A DNA stretch of 64,000 nt from Streptomyces sp. NBC_00443. Lineage in GTDB: Bacteria; Actinomycetota; Actinomycetes; Streptomycetales; Streptomycetaceae. Shown here piece after piece: positions 43,403 through 51,475 of this stretch. The stretch covers positions 9,052,001 through 9,116,000 of the forward strand of contig NZ_CP107917.1 of the NCBI RefSeq assembly GCF_036014175.1, in the 5' to 3' direction. Below the pieces are notes generated by a model. The model made no database searches, was not told the origin of the DNA, and saw nothing but the letters and a program-made list of their open reading frames with translations. Each line of letters begins with the position of its first letter. Position 1 is the first letter of the stretch. The translations under genes were made by a program, and so were the position numbers.

Positions 43403-44761
43403 ATGCCCAGACCTCTCCCCGCAGCCTGCTCTCTCACCGTGCTCTGTCTCGCCACCGGCCTGCTCACCGCGTCGCCCGCGCAGGCCGCCACCGGCACCGT
43501 CACCGGCCTCGCCGGGAAGTGCCTCGACGTCGCCGGAGCCAACTCCGCCAACGGCACAGCCGTACAGCTCTACGACTGCAACGGCACCGCCGCCCAGCAG
43601 TGGACGGTCGGCAGCGACGGCACCATCAGGGCGCTCGGCAAGTGCCTTGACGTCAGCGGCAGTTCGACCGCGAACGGGGCCAAGGTGCAGCTGTGGAGCT
43701 GTACCGGCGGTGCCAACCAGAAGTGGTCCGTCTCCTCAGGGGGCGACATCGTCAACCCGCAGGCGGACAAGTGCCTGGACGTGACCGACAACAACCCCGC
43801 GAACGGCACCCGCATCCAGATCTGGAGCTGCTGCGGCGGCGCCAACCAGAAGTGGACCGCACCCGCGCCCGGCGACGGCAACACACCCTCCGCGCCGATG
43901 GCCGTGGCGCCGTACCTCTACAACGGCTGGGGGAGCCCGCCGAACCCCACCACGGTCACCAACGCCACCGGCGTGAAGTACTTCACCCTCGCCTTCGTCC
44001 TCAGCAACGGCTACTGCAACCCTCAATGGGACGGCAGCCGCGCGCTGACCGGCGGAGTCGACCAGCAGACGGTCAACACCGTGCGGGCGAACGGCGGTGA
44101 CGTCATCCCGTCCTTCGGCGGCTGGAGCGGCAACAAGCTGGAGAGCTCCTGTTCCACCGCGAGCGAACTGGCCGCCGCCTACCAGAAGGTCATCAGCGCC
44201 TACGGCCTGAAGGCCATCGACATCGACATCGAAGCCGAGGCCTACAGCAACCCGACCGTGCAACAGCGCACCGTCGACGCCCTGAAGACCGTCAAGGCGA
44301 ACAATTCCGGCCTCAAGGTCTACGTCACCATCGGCACGGGCCAGAACGGTCCCGACACCAGCCTGATCAACCGGGCGGCGAACTCGGGGCTGAGCGTGGA
44401 CGGCTGGACCATCATGCCGTTCAATTTCGACGGCGCCGGTCAGAACATGGGCAACCTCTCCGTGCAGGCGGCCGAGGGCCTGAAGAACTCGCTGAAGAGC
44501 GCCTACGGCTACACCGACGACCAGGCCTACCGGTCCATGGGCATCTCGTCCATGAACGGCATCACCGACCAGAACGAGACCGTCACGGTCAACGACTTCC
44601 GCACCATGCTCGCCTACGCCCAGCAACACCACCTGGCACGGCTGACCTTCTGGTCGGCCAACCGCGACCGCCCGTGCACCGGCGGCCCCGCCGACAGCTG
44701 CTCCGGCGTGAACCAGTCCGACTGGGACTTCACCCGCGTGTTCGCCGGCTACACCGGCTGA
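43403..44761 (+). CDS. Secreted GH18-type chitinase-like protein with CBM13 lectin domain
   Basis: 452 residues. Sec signal peptide (cleavage near SPAQA-A, residue 28). Residues 30-152 form a three-repeat ricin-type beta-trefoil (GKCLDV and QxW in each repeat: AQQW, NQKW, NQKW). Residues 165-452 form a GH18-like barrel: YLYNGWG, VIPSFGGWSG, and D273-I-D275-I-E277 in place of the canonical DxxDxDxE, with E277 the expected acid. The first Asp of the canonical motif is Lys here. The C-terminal LARLTFWSANRDRPC matches the actinobacterial chitinase group. ATG 43403 is taken as start; a GTG at 43355 is in frame. Followed 58 bases later by the GH19 gene. Confidence 0.85.
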   Translation: MPRPLPAACSLTVLCLATGLLTASPAQAATGTVTGLAGKCLDVAGANSANGTAVQLYDCNGTAAQQWTVGSDGTIRALGKCLDVSGSSTANGAKVQLWSCTGGANQKWSVSSGGDIVNPQADKCLDVTDNNPANGTRIQIWSCCGGANQKWTAPAPGDGNTPSAPMAVAPYLYNGWGSPPNPTTVTNATGVKYFTLAFVLSNGYCNPQWDGSRALTGGVDQQTVNTVRANGGDVIPSFGGWSGNKLESSCSTASELAAAYQKVISAYGLKAIDIDIEAEAYSNPTVQQRTVDALKTVKANNSGLKVYVTIGTGQNGPDTSLINRAANSGLSVDGWTIMPFNFDGAGQNMGNLSVQAAEGLKNSLKSAYGYTDDQAYRSMGISSMNGITDQNETVTVNDFRTMLAYAQQHHLARLTFWSANRDRPCTGGPADSCSGVNQSDWDFTRVFAGYTG

Positions 44762-44819
44762 TCCAGCCAACCCCCGCCGGCCCTCGGCCCCTCAGCGCAC
44801 CAAAGGAGCGTCCTCGACC

Positions 44820-45962
44820 ATGCCTCTCTCCCACCACAGACGGTCCGGTACCAGACGCGGTCCCGTCGGCCGGTTCACGGTCTTCGCCGTTCTCTCCGCG
44901 GTTCTCACCACGCTGTTCACCGTGACGCCCGCCCAGGCGGCCGACGGCACGATCACCGGACTGGCCGGCAAGTGCGTCGACGTGGCAGGCGCAAGCAACG
45001 CCAACGGCACCGCCGTACAGCTCTACGACTGCAACGGCTCGGGCGCCCAGATCTGGTCCAACCAGGGTGACGGAACCCTGCGTGCGCTCGGCAAGTGCCT
45101 GGACGTCGTCGACCGCAGCACCGCCGACGGCGCGGTGGTCCAGCTGTGGGACTGCTCGGGCGGCGCCAACCAGCAGTGGGTGGTCACCGCGGCCCGCGAC
45201 ATCGTGAACCCGGCCGCGAACAAGTGCCTCGACGTGCGGGAGAACAGCAGCGCCAACGGCACCCGGCTGCAGATCTGGAGCTGCACCGGCGCCGCCAACC
45301 AGAAGTGGAGCGCTCCGGCGAGTGGAGGCGGCGGCAACCCGTCCGGGTTCGTCGTGAGCGAGTCGCAGTTCAACCAGATGTTCCCGAACCGGAATTCGTT
45401 CTACTCGTACGGCGGTCTGACCGCCGCCCTCAGTGCCTACCCCGGCTTCGCCAACACCGGCAGTGACACGGTGAAGAAGCAGGAGGCGGCGGCCTTCCTC
45501 GCCAACGCCAACCACGAGACCGGCGGGCTCGTGCACATCGTCGAGCAGAACACATCCAACTATCCCCACTACTGCGACTGGAGCCGTCCCTACGGCTGCC
45601 CCGCGGGTCAAGCGGCGTACTACGGGCGCGGTCCGATCCAGCTGTCGTGGAACTTCAACTACAAGGCCGCGGGCGACGCGCTCGGCATCGACCTGCTCAA
45701 CAATCCCTGGCGGGTGCAGAACGAGTCGGCCGTCGCCTGGAAGACCGGTCTGTGGTACTGGAACACCCAGTCCGGCCCCGGCACCATGACCCCCCACAAC
45801 GCCATGGTGAACCAGGCCGGCTTCGGTCAGACCATCCGCAGCATCAACGGCTCCCTGGAGTGCGACGGCAAGAACCCGGCGCAGGTCCAGAGCCGCGTCG
45901 ACGCCTACCAGCGCTTCACGCAGATCCTCGGCGTCACCCCGGGCGGCAACCTCTACTGCTGA
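44820..45962 (+). CDS. Secreted GH19 chitinase with CBM13 lectin domain
   Basis: 380 residues. Signal peptide (RFTVFAVLSAVLTTLFTVTPAQA-A, cleavage near 40). Residues 42-165 are a beta-trefoil nearly parallel to that of the preceding GH18 protein. Residues 178-380 are a GH19 catalytic domain: NHETGG with the acid E233, VEQN with E242 as likely base, and YYGRGPIQLSWNFNY, the family signature. Streptomyces GH19 enzymes attack fungal cell-wall chitin. It is preceded by AAAGGAG and lies between the GH18 and NLP genes, probably in one transcript. Confidence 0.9.
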   Translation: MPLSHHRRSGTRRGPVGRFTVFAVLSAVLTTLFTVTPAQAADGTITGLAGKCVDVAGASNANGTAVQLYDCNGSGAQIWSNQGDGTLRALGKCLDVVDRSTADGAVVQLWDCSGGANQQWVVTAARDIVNPAANKCLDVRENSSANGTRLQIWSCTGAANQKWSAPASGGGGNPSGFVVSESQFNQMFPNRNSFYSYGGLTAALSAYPGFANTGSDTVKKQEAAAFLANANHETGGLVHIVEQNTSNYPHYCDWSRPYGCPAGQAAYYGRGPIQLSWNFNYKAAGDALGIDLLNNPWRVQNESAVAWKTGLWYWNTQSGPGTMTPHNAMVNQAGFGQTIRSINGSLECDGKNPAQVQSRVDAYQRFTQILGVTPGGNLYC

Positions 45963-45988
45963 CGCCGTCCCTCAACCCAGGAGCTGTA

Positions 45989-46756
45989 ATGCGTACGTTG
46001 AGATCCCTCGCCCGGGTCCTCCTCGGCACGGTCGGCGCGGCAACGCTCGTCGTGGCGGTCCCGGCCAGTGCCCAGGCCGGCGTTCTGACCCTGCTGCCCC
46101 AGAACGCCGACGGCATGGAACAGACCTTCTCACCCGCCTACGACTACGACGGCGACGGCTGCTACGCCACCGCGGCCATAGGCGCCGACGGCACCATCAA
46201 CCCCGGCCTCAAACTAGGCGGTGACGTCAACGGCAAATGCCACGACTACGCCCAGCTGGCCAACGCCAACACCTACTCCCGCGCGAAGTGCAACAACGGC
46301 TGGTGCGCCGTGATGTACGCCAGCTACTTCGAGAAGGACCAGGCGACCCTGGGCCCGGCGGCCATCGGGCACACCCACGACTGGGAGCACGTCGTGGTGT
46401 GGGTCAACAACGACGAGGCCCAGTACGTGTCGGTGTCCCAGCACTCCGGCTACCAGGTGGCCGCCCGCTCGTCGGTCCGCTTCGACGGCACCCACCCGAA
46501 GATCGTCTACCACAAGGACGGCGTCTCGACCCACTGCTTCCGCTTCGCCAACAGCGCCGACGAACCGCCGGAGAACGCCACGGGCGGCTGGTTCTTCCCC
46601 CGCCTCGTCGGCTGGAACGGCTACCCGGCCGGATACCGGGACAAGCTCATGAGCGCCGACTTCGGTTCGGCCAGCATCAAGATCGACGACGGCGACTTCG
46701 CGTACGCCCTCGCCCACTCCAAGCCGTCCGCCATCCCCTTCGACCCGTACGCCTGA
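45989..46756 (+). CDS. Secreted NPP1/NLP (necrosis- and ethylene-inducing) protein
   Basis: 255 residues. Signal peptide (VLLGTVGAATLVVAVPASAQA-G, cleavage near 30). The NLP hallmark heptapeptide GHRHDWE appears as G127-HTHDWE-133, with the following EHVVVWVNN strand. NLPs are secreted cytolysins that bind plant sphingolipids; bacterial copies occur in Streptomyces and soft-rot bacteria. Four cysteines and SVSQHSGYQV are consistent with the family. AGGAG precedes the ATG and the gene is only 26 bases after the GH19 gene. Activity on plant or microbial membranes is inferred. Confidence 0.85.
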   Translation: MRTLRSLARVLLGTVGAATLVVAVPASAQAGVLTLLPQNADGMEQTFSPAYDYDGDGCYATAAIGADGTINPGLKLGGDVNGKCHDYAQLANANTYSRAKCNNGWCAVMYASYFEKDQATLGPAAIGHTHDWEHVVVWVNNDEAQYVSVSQHSGYQVAARSSVRFDGTHPKIVYHKDGVSTHCFRFANSADEPPENATGGWFFPRLVGWNGYPAGYRDKLMSADFGSASIKIDDGDFAYALAHSKPSAIPFDPYA

Positions 46757-46779
46757 CACAGGGTCCACCGGACGGGGAA

Positions 46780-46809
46780 GTCCCTCGCAGGCTCATGCCC
46801 GCGAGGGAC
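46780..46809. terminator. Hairpin after the NLP gene
   Basis: GTCCCTCGC (46780-46788) and GCGAGGGAC (46801-46809) form perfect 9-bp arms with a 12-base loop between the convergent NLP and MFS genes. Confidence 0.65.
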
Positions 46810-46829
46810 CATCCATCTCAGCCTTCGCT

Positions 46830-48206
46830 CTACTTCTGGTCTGCGCCGCTCACGGGCCCGCGTGCCTTGCGCGCCGCCCTGGCGAGGTCCATGTCCGTGG
46901 TCTCGGGGGCGAGGAACTGCGAGACCAGACCACCGACGGCGAGGACACCCGCACCGATGAGGAGCACGAACTCCGCCCCGAACCGCTCCAGTCCCATCGG
47001 GAGCAGGAAGGTGCCGATGGCCGCTCCGACCCGGCTCATCGCGGTGGCGAAGCCGACGCCCGTGGTGCGCAGGGCGGTCGGGAAGACCTCCAGCGGATAG
47101 ACCGCGGTCAGTGCGCTCGAAGCGGCGTTGAGAAAGATGAAGAACAGGAATCCGCCGACGATGACCGGCGTCGACGTCGGCCACAACGCGACCAGGGCCA
47201 GACAGCCGGCGGTGATCCAGAACGGCGGGATGAGCAGCCTGCGGCGGCCGATCCGGTCGACGACGAGGCAGCCCGCCGTCACGCCGGCCACAGCGGTGAA
47301 GGAGTAGACGAGCAGTGCCGCGACCGCGTTGTCACCCATGTTGAGGGCCTCGAAGACCTGGGTCCAGAACGTGCCGATGGCGAAGTACGGCAGCACCAGA
47401 GCCGCCCAGAAGACGCTCGCGAACACGGTGCTGCGCAGGTGCCGTCGATGGAACAGCGCACCGAACCCCTCCTTCGCGGGGGCATCACGCTCCTCGAGTT
47501 CCGCTTCGACGTCGACCTCGATGCCGTACTTCTCGATCAACGCCTCCGCTTCCTCGCGGCGCCCCTTGCTCAGCAGCCAGCGCGCCGACTCCGGGATGCC
47601 ACCGCGCAGCGCCACGCACACCACGGCGATGACCGCGCTGCTGGCCAGCGACCAGCGCCAGCCGCCGTCGACCTCGGCGAAGAGGGCGCCGACGACGGTC
47701 GCCAGCGCGTAGCCGACGTACCAGCTGATCTCCAGGCTTGCCAGCAGCCGGCCGCGGCCCTGTCGAGGCGCGTACTCGGACAGCAGCGGCGCGCCGATCG
47801 CGTACTCGCCGCCGATCGCCACGCCCATCAGCAGGCGGATCAGGAACAGTTGGAGTCCGTCGGCGACGAAGAACTGCAGGACCGAGCCGATCAGGAAGAT
47901 CAGCATGTCGACGAGGAACACGGGGCGGCGGCCGAACCGGTCCGCGAGCCGCCCGAAGAGAGGCCCGCCGACGAAGATGCCGATCAGTGGGGAGGCGCCG
48001 ACCAGCCCCTGCATGAGGGGCGAGAGGTGGAGGTCGGCGGTCAGCGCGGTCATCGCCATGCCGATGCCGCCGATGATGTAGCCGTCGATGCCCTGCCCGA
48101 TCTGGGTGGCGAGCTTCAACTTGGTGTGCAGACGGCGGCGTTCACGCGTGAAGTCGGGGACTTCCGGGGTGCTGGGCTGATTCTGGGTCGCAGGCGTCAT
48201 TGCCAT
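46830..48206 (-). CDS. MFS transporter, sugar/organic acid porter type
   Basis: 458 residues, twelve predicted membrane segments. Sugar-porter-like motifs GRLADRFGRRPVFLVD, PESARWLLSKGRREEAE and VDRIGRRRLLIPPF, with the PLEVFPTALRTTGVGFATAMSRVG region typical of aromatic-acid/polyol symporters. Its operon upstream partners are an aldehyde dehydrogenase and an IclR regulator, so it probably imports the substrate of the catabolic cluster at 48276-56400. Confidence 0.85.
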   Translation of the reverse strand: MAMTPATQNQPSTPEVPDFTRERRRLHTKLKLATQIGQGIDGYIIGGIGMAMTALTADLHLSPLMQGLVGASPLIGIFVGGPLFGRLADRFGRRPVFLVDMLIFLIGSVLQFFVADGLQLFLIRLLMGVAIGGEYAIGAPLLSEYAPRQGRGRLLASLEISWYVGYALATVVGALFAEVDGGWRWSLASSAVIAVVCVALRGGIPESARWLLSKGRREEAEALIEKYGIEVDVEAELEERDAPAKEGFGALFHRRHLRSTVFASVFWAALVLPYFAIGTFWTQVFEALNMGDNAVAALLVYSFTAVAGVTAGCLVVDRIGRRRLLIPPFWITAGCLALVALWPTSTPVIVGGFLFFIFLNAASSALTAVYPLEVFPTALRTTGVGFATAMSRVGAAIGTFLLPMGLERFGAEFVLLIGAGVLAVGGLVSQFLAPETTDMDLARAARKARGPVSGADQK

Positions 48207-48275
48207 GGGCGGTCCTTGTCCTGAGCGGCGTGAGCCGAGGGGGAGGGCAGGAGGCAGAGCGGGGGAGTGCCGTGA

Positions 48276-49751
48276 TCAGAGCGGCCAGTCGAGGGCGATG
48301 TACTGCGTCTCCAGGAAGGCCTCGATGCCTTCGCGGCCGCCTTCCCGGCCGAGACCGGACTGCTTGACGCCGCCGAACGGGGCCGCGGGGTCGGACAGCA
48401 GACCGCGGTTGACGCCGACCATGCCCGCCTCCAGGCGTTCGGCGATCCGCAGGGCGCGGCCGACGTCGCGGGAGTAGACGTACGAGGCGAGACCGTGCAC
48501 CGTCGCGTTGGCGCGCGCCAGCATCTCGTCCTCGTCGGTGAACGTGGTGAGGGGCGCCACCGGTCCGAAGACCTCCTCGTGCAGGATGCGGGCGTCGTCG
48601 GGCACGTCGACGAGGACGGTCGCCGGGTGGAAGTGGCCGGGCCCGTCGGGCGTGGTGCCCTGCGCGGCGATCTTCGCGCCGCGCCCGACGGCGTCGTCGA
48701 CGAGCGAGCGGATCTTGTCGACGGCCGCCCGGTTGACCATGGGACCGAGCGTGACGCCCTCCTCCAGGCCGGGGCCCGTGCGTACGGCGGCCATGGCGGC
48801 GCCGAACTTCTCGGTGAACTCGGCGGCGACCGACTCGTGGACGTAGAACCGGTTGGCGGCGATGCAGACTTCGCCGCCGCCGCGCATCTTGGCGTCCATC
48901 GCGCCGCTCACCGCCGCCTCGATGTCGGCGTCCTCGCAGACGACGAAGGGGGCGTTGCCACCCAGTTCCATGGTCACGTTGACGACGTTCTCCGCGGCCT
49001 GCTCCAGGAGCAGCCTGCCGGTTGCGGTGGAGCCCGTGAACGAGAACTTGCGGACCCGTTCGTCACCGAGCCAGGCGGAGACCACCTCGGGGGCGCGGTC
49101 GGTCGGCAGGACGTTCAACAGCCCTTCGGGCAGGCCGGCTTCGGCGAGGAGAGCGGCGATGGCGAGTGCGGTGAGCGGGGTCTCCGGCGCGGGCTTGAGC
49201 AGGACGGGGCAGCCCGCCGCGAGCGCCGGGGCGATCTTCCGGGTGGCCATGGCTGCGGGGAAGTTCCAGGGCGTCACGAAGGCGGTGACGCCGACGGGGT
49301 GCTTGCGTACGACGTGCCGGAAGCCGCCGGCCGGTGCGTCCGCGAAGGAGGAGCCGATCCGGACCGCTTCCTCGGCGAACCAGCGGAAGAACTCGGCGGC
49401 GTAGGCGACTTCGCCCGCCGCGTCGCGGTAGGCCTTGCCGTTCTCCAGCACGATCAGCCGGGCGAGGGTGTCCGCGTGCTCGCGCATCAGCTCGAAGGCG
49501 GTGTGCAGGATCTCCGAACGGCGCCGGGGTGGTGTCGTACGCCAGCCGGCGGCGGCCGACCGAGCCGCCTCGATCGCCGCGCGGGCGTCCTCCGGTCCCG
49601 CCGAGGAGACCTCGCGGACCAGGTCGCCGGTGGCCGGGTCGTGGACGGGGTACGTCCGTCCGTCGGCGGCCGGGAGCCAGCGGCCGCCGAGGAACACATC
49701 GCCTTCGGCGAGCGGGGCCTTGGCCAGGAGGTCGATGCCGGCGAGGTTCAT
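48276..49751 (-). CDS. Aldehyde dehydrogenase, succinate-semialdehyde dehydrogenase-like
   Basis: 491 residues. NAD(P)-dependent ALDH fold with TPWNFPAAMATRKIAPALAAGCPVLLKPAPETP, catalytic Glu in MELGGNAPFVV, and the catalytic Cys in GGGEVCIAANRF; FGPVAPLTTF and GGVKQSGLGREGGREGIEAFLETQYIALD complete it. The sequence is closest in style to GabD or alpha-ketoglutarate-semialdehyde dehydrogenases. Upstream (49847-49872) is a palindromic operator shared with the fae unit. Confidence 0.85.
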   Translation of the reverse strand: MNLAGIDLLAKAPLAEGDVFLGGRWLPAADGRTYPVHDPATGDLVREVSSAGPEDARAAIEAARSAAAGWRTTPPRRRSEILHTAFELMREHADTLARLIVLENGKAYRDAAGEVAYAAEFFRWFAEEAVRIGSSFADAPAGGFRHVVRKHPVGVTAFVTPWNFPAAMATRKIAPALAAGCPVLLKPAPETPLTALAIAALLAEAGLPEGLLNVLPTDRAPEVVSAWLGDERVRKFSFTGSTATGRLLLEQAAENVVNVTMELGGNAPFVVCEDADIEAAVSGAMDAKMRGGGEVCIAANRFYVHESVAAEFTEKFGAAMAAVRTGPGLEEGVTLGPMVNRAAVDKIRSLVDDAVGRGAKIAAQGTTPDGPGHFHPATVLVDVPDDARILHEEVFGPVAPLTTFTDEDEMLARANATVHGLASYVYSRDVGRALRIAERLEAGMVGVNRGLLSDPAAPFGGVKQSGLGREGGREGIEAFLETQYIALDWPL

Positions 49752-49855
49752 GAGCTGCTCTTTTCTCCGTTCCGGACGGGGGCTCGTCCGATGCGCGGTG
49801 AATTTACGAGGGCGTCATGGGGCCGACAAGACAACCTCGGCGGATCGCAACCGTG

Positions 49856-49872
49856 GTTGCTGTGAGGGCAAC
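49856..49872. promoter_or_regulatory. Putative IclR operator, copy 1
   Basis: GTTGC-N7-GCAAC, 105 bases upstream of the ALDH start; it overlaps the palindrome GCAACC-GT-GGTTGC (49847-49860). The same 17-bp architecture occurs at 50760-50776. Confidence 0.5.
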
Positions 49873-49916
49873 TCGCTCGCCGACCCTGCGCGGGAGCACG
49901 GAGAGCGGTGGAGTCG

Positions 49917-50714
49917 TCAGGTGAGCCGGGCCCGCAACTGCGGAGTGCGCCGCGGTTCCCAGCCCAGCAGCGACGACACCCGTCCCGCCGCCCGAGCCGT
50001 CGTACGCCCCGCCACGTCGAGACGGTCGCCGAGCCGGGACATGGGGGCGGAGATGTTGATGGCCGCCACCACCCGGCCCCGGAAGTCACGCACCGGCGCC
50101 GACACCCCGACCAGGTCCTCCTCGAACTCCTCGCTCACCCGCGCGTAGCCCAGCCGCTTGGCGTCCTGGATGAGGGCCCACAGCTCCTGCACCGGCATCT
50201 CACCGGTCGTGCCGAAGCGGACGTACAGCTCGTCGGGCGTCGCGTCGGCGAGCAGGACACGACCCGCGGACAGCCGCCAGGCGGGCACCCCGCGTCCCTC
50301 CCAGCCGTGGACACGGAAGGAGTGCCCGGAGACCGACAGCAGGGTGAGTACTTCGCGGTCGCTGAGCACACACAGGTGGCTGGTCTCCTCCAGATCCGCC
50401 GACAGGGTGTGCATGACCGGCTCGGCCACCCGCACGAGGCGGCTCTCGGAGGTGCGGGCCACCAGCGAGAACAGCCGCCAGCCCAGCCGGTACTCCAGGG
50501 TGTCGGGGTCACGCTCGACGATGCCCTCGGCGGCGAGGGCCTTCAGGGCCCGGGAGACCTGGGTCTTCTCGCGGCCCACCAGCTGCGCGAGGCGTACGAC
50601 GCCGAGGCCGCCGGCGTTCTGCGCCTCGTCGGACGCGAGCGCCTCCAGCAGGTCGATGTCGCGGCGCAGGCCATGTCCGCGGGAGGCCGAGGAAGAGTCG
50701 GTCACGTGGGTCAT
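49917..50714 (-). CDS. IclR-family transcriptional regulator
   Basis: 265 residues. N-terminal winged helix (residues 12-75: LRRDIDLLEALASDEAQNAGGLGVVRLAQLVGREKTQVSRALKALAAEGIVERD) and C-terminal IclR effector domain (LEETSHLCVLSDREVLTLLSV, ending VAAINISAPMSRL). It sits between the leftward ALDH/MFS genes and the rightward fae operon and is the obvious regulator of both. ATG 50714. Confidence 0.85.
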   Translation of the reverse strand: MTHVTDSSSASRGHGLRRDIDLLEALASDEAQNAGGLGVVRLAQLVGREKTQVSRALKALAAEGIVERDPDTLEYRLGWRLFSLVARTSESRLVRVAEPVMHTLSADLEETSHLCVLSDREVLTLLSVSGHSFRVHGWEGRGVPAWRLSAGRVLLADATPDELYVRFGTTGEMPVQELWALIQDAKRLGYARVSEEFEEDLVGVSAPVRDFRGRVVAAINISAPMSRLGDRLDVAGRTTARAAGRVSSLLGWEPRRTPQLRARLT

Positions 50715-50759
50715 CGTATGCGGGCACACCGGCTGAGGAACCCCCAGGTCAGGCACGAA

Positions 50760-50776
50760 GTTGTCAGGAGAGCAAC
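50760..50776. promoter_or_regulatory. Putative IclR operator, copy 2
   Basis: GTTGT-N7-GCAAC lies 46 bases upstream of the IclR start (leftward) and 160 bases upstream of the fae start (rightward). It shares spacing and four and five bases of the arms with copy 1. Confidence 0.5.
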
Positions 50777-50935
50777 CGGCATTTCGATTCCCGTGACCGC
50801 CTTGCGACGAGGTGGCGGCCGACCTAGATTCGCCGCATCGAGCCGGATGAACTGCGAGGTATGCGAGCTTTGCGCTCACTCGCCGGGTCCACCGGCCCGT
50901 CACAGCTCCCCGCTCCCGGAGATCCAGGAGATCCC

Positions 50936-51475
50936 ATGCCTTCGCCCTTTGCCCCGACCGCGCTCATCGGCGAGTCCTTCGTCGGTGAGGGCGCCAACGC
51001 CGCCCACACGAACGTCGTGATCGGACGCAAGGGCGGCCCCGTCGAGACCGCCTGGGCGACGGCGCTGGCCACACCGAGCGCCGGGCACGTCCCGTTCATG
51101 ACGGTCGTACGGCCGTCCGTCCCCGTGAAGCCGCTGACCCTGTTCGTGGCCAAGGCCGCCGCGGAGGGCGAGCTGCACCAGCGTGCCACCTGGGGTTCCG
51201 CCCAGGCCGGGCTGGCGCAGGGGGTCTCGGACGCGGTCGACGCAGGGCTGATCCCCGCCGAGGACGCCGACGACCTGCTGATCATCGCCGCGATGTGGAT
51301 CAACCCCGCGGTCGACGACCTGGACGAATCCTTCCGCAACCAGCGTGCCGCCGCCCACGACGCGATACAGGCCGCCGTGACCGGCACCCCCACCGTCTCC
51401 GACGTACAGGCTGCCGCCAAGCAGGGACCGACGAACCCGTTCTACACGCCGACCGCCGAGGTGCTCGCCCGATGA
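50936..51475 (+). CDS. Formaldehyde-activating enzyme (Fae) homologue
   Basis: 179 residues. Fae fold from the first strand IGESFVGEGANAAHTNVVIGRKGGPVETAWATALATP, containing the conserved catalytic His (H24), through KPLTLFVAKAAAEGELHQRATWGSAQAGLAQGVSDAVDAGLIP. Fae condenses formaldehyde with tetrahydromethanopterin in methylotrophs and archaea. Actinomycetes do not make that cofactor, so this copy must use something else or have another reaction. ATG 50936 has AGGAG; its stop overlaps the ATG of the next gene. It heads a five-gene catabolic unit. Confidence 0.85.
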   Translation: MPSPFAPTALIGESFVGEGANAAHTNVVIGRKGGPVETAWATALATPSAGHVPFMTVVRPSVPVKPLTLFVAKAAAEGELHQRATWGSAQAGLAQGVSDAVDAGLIPAEDADDLLIIAAMWINPAVDDLDESFRNQRAAAHDAIQAAVTGTPTVSDVQAAAKQGPTNPFYTPTAEVLAR

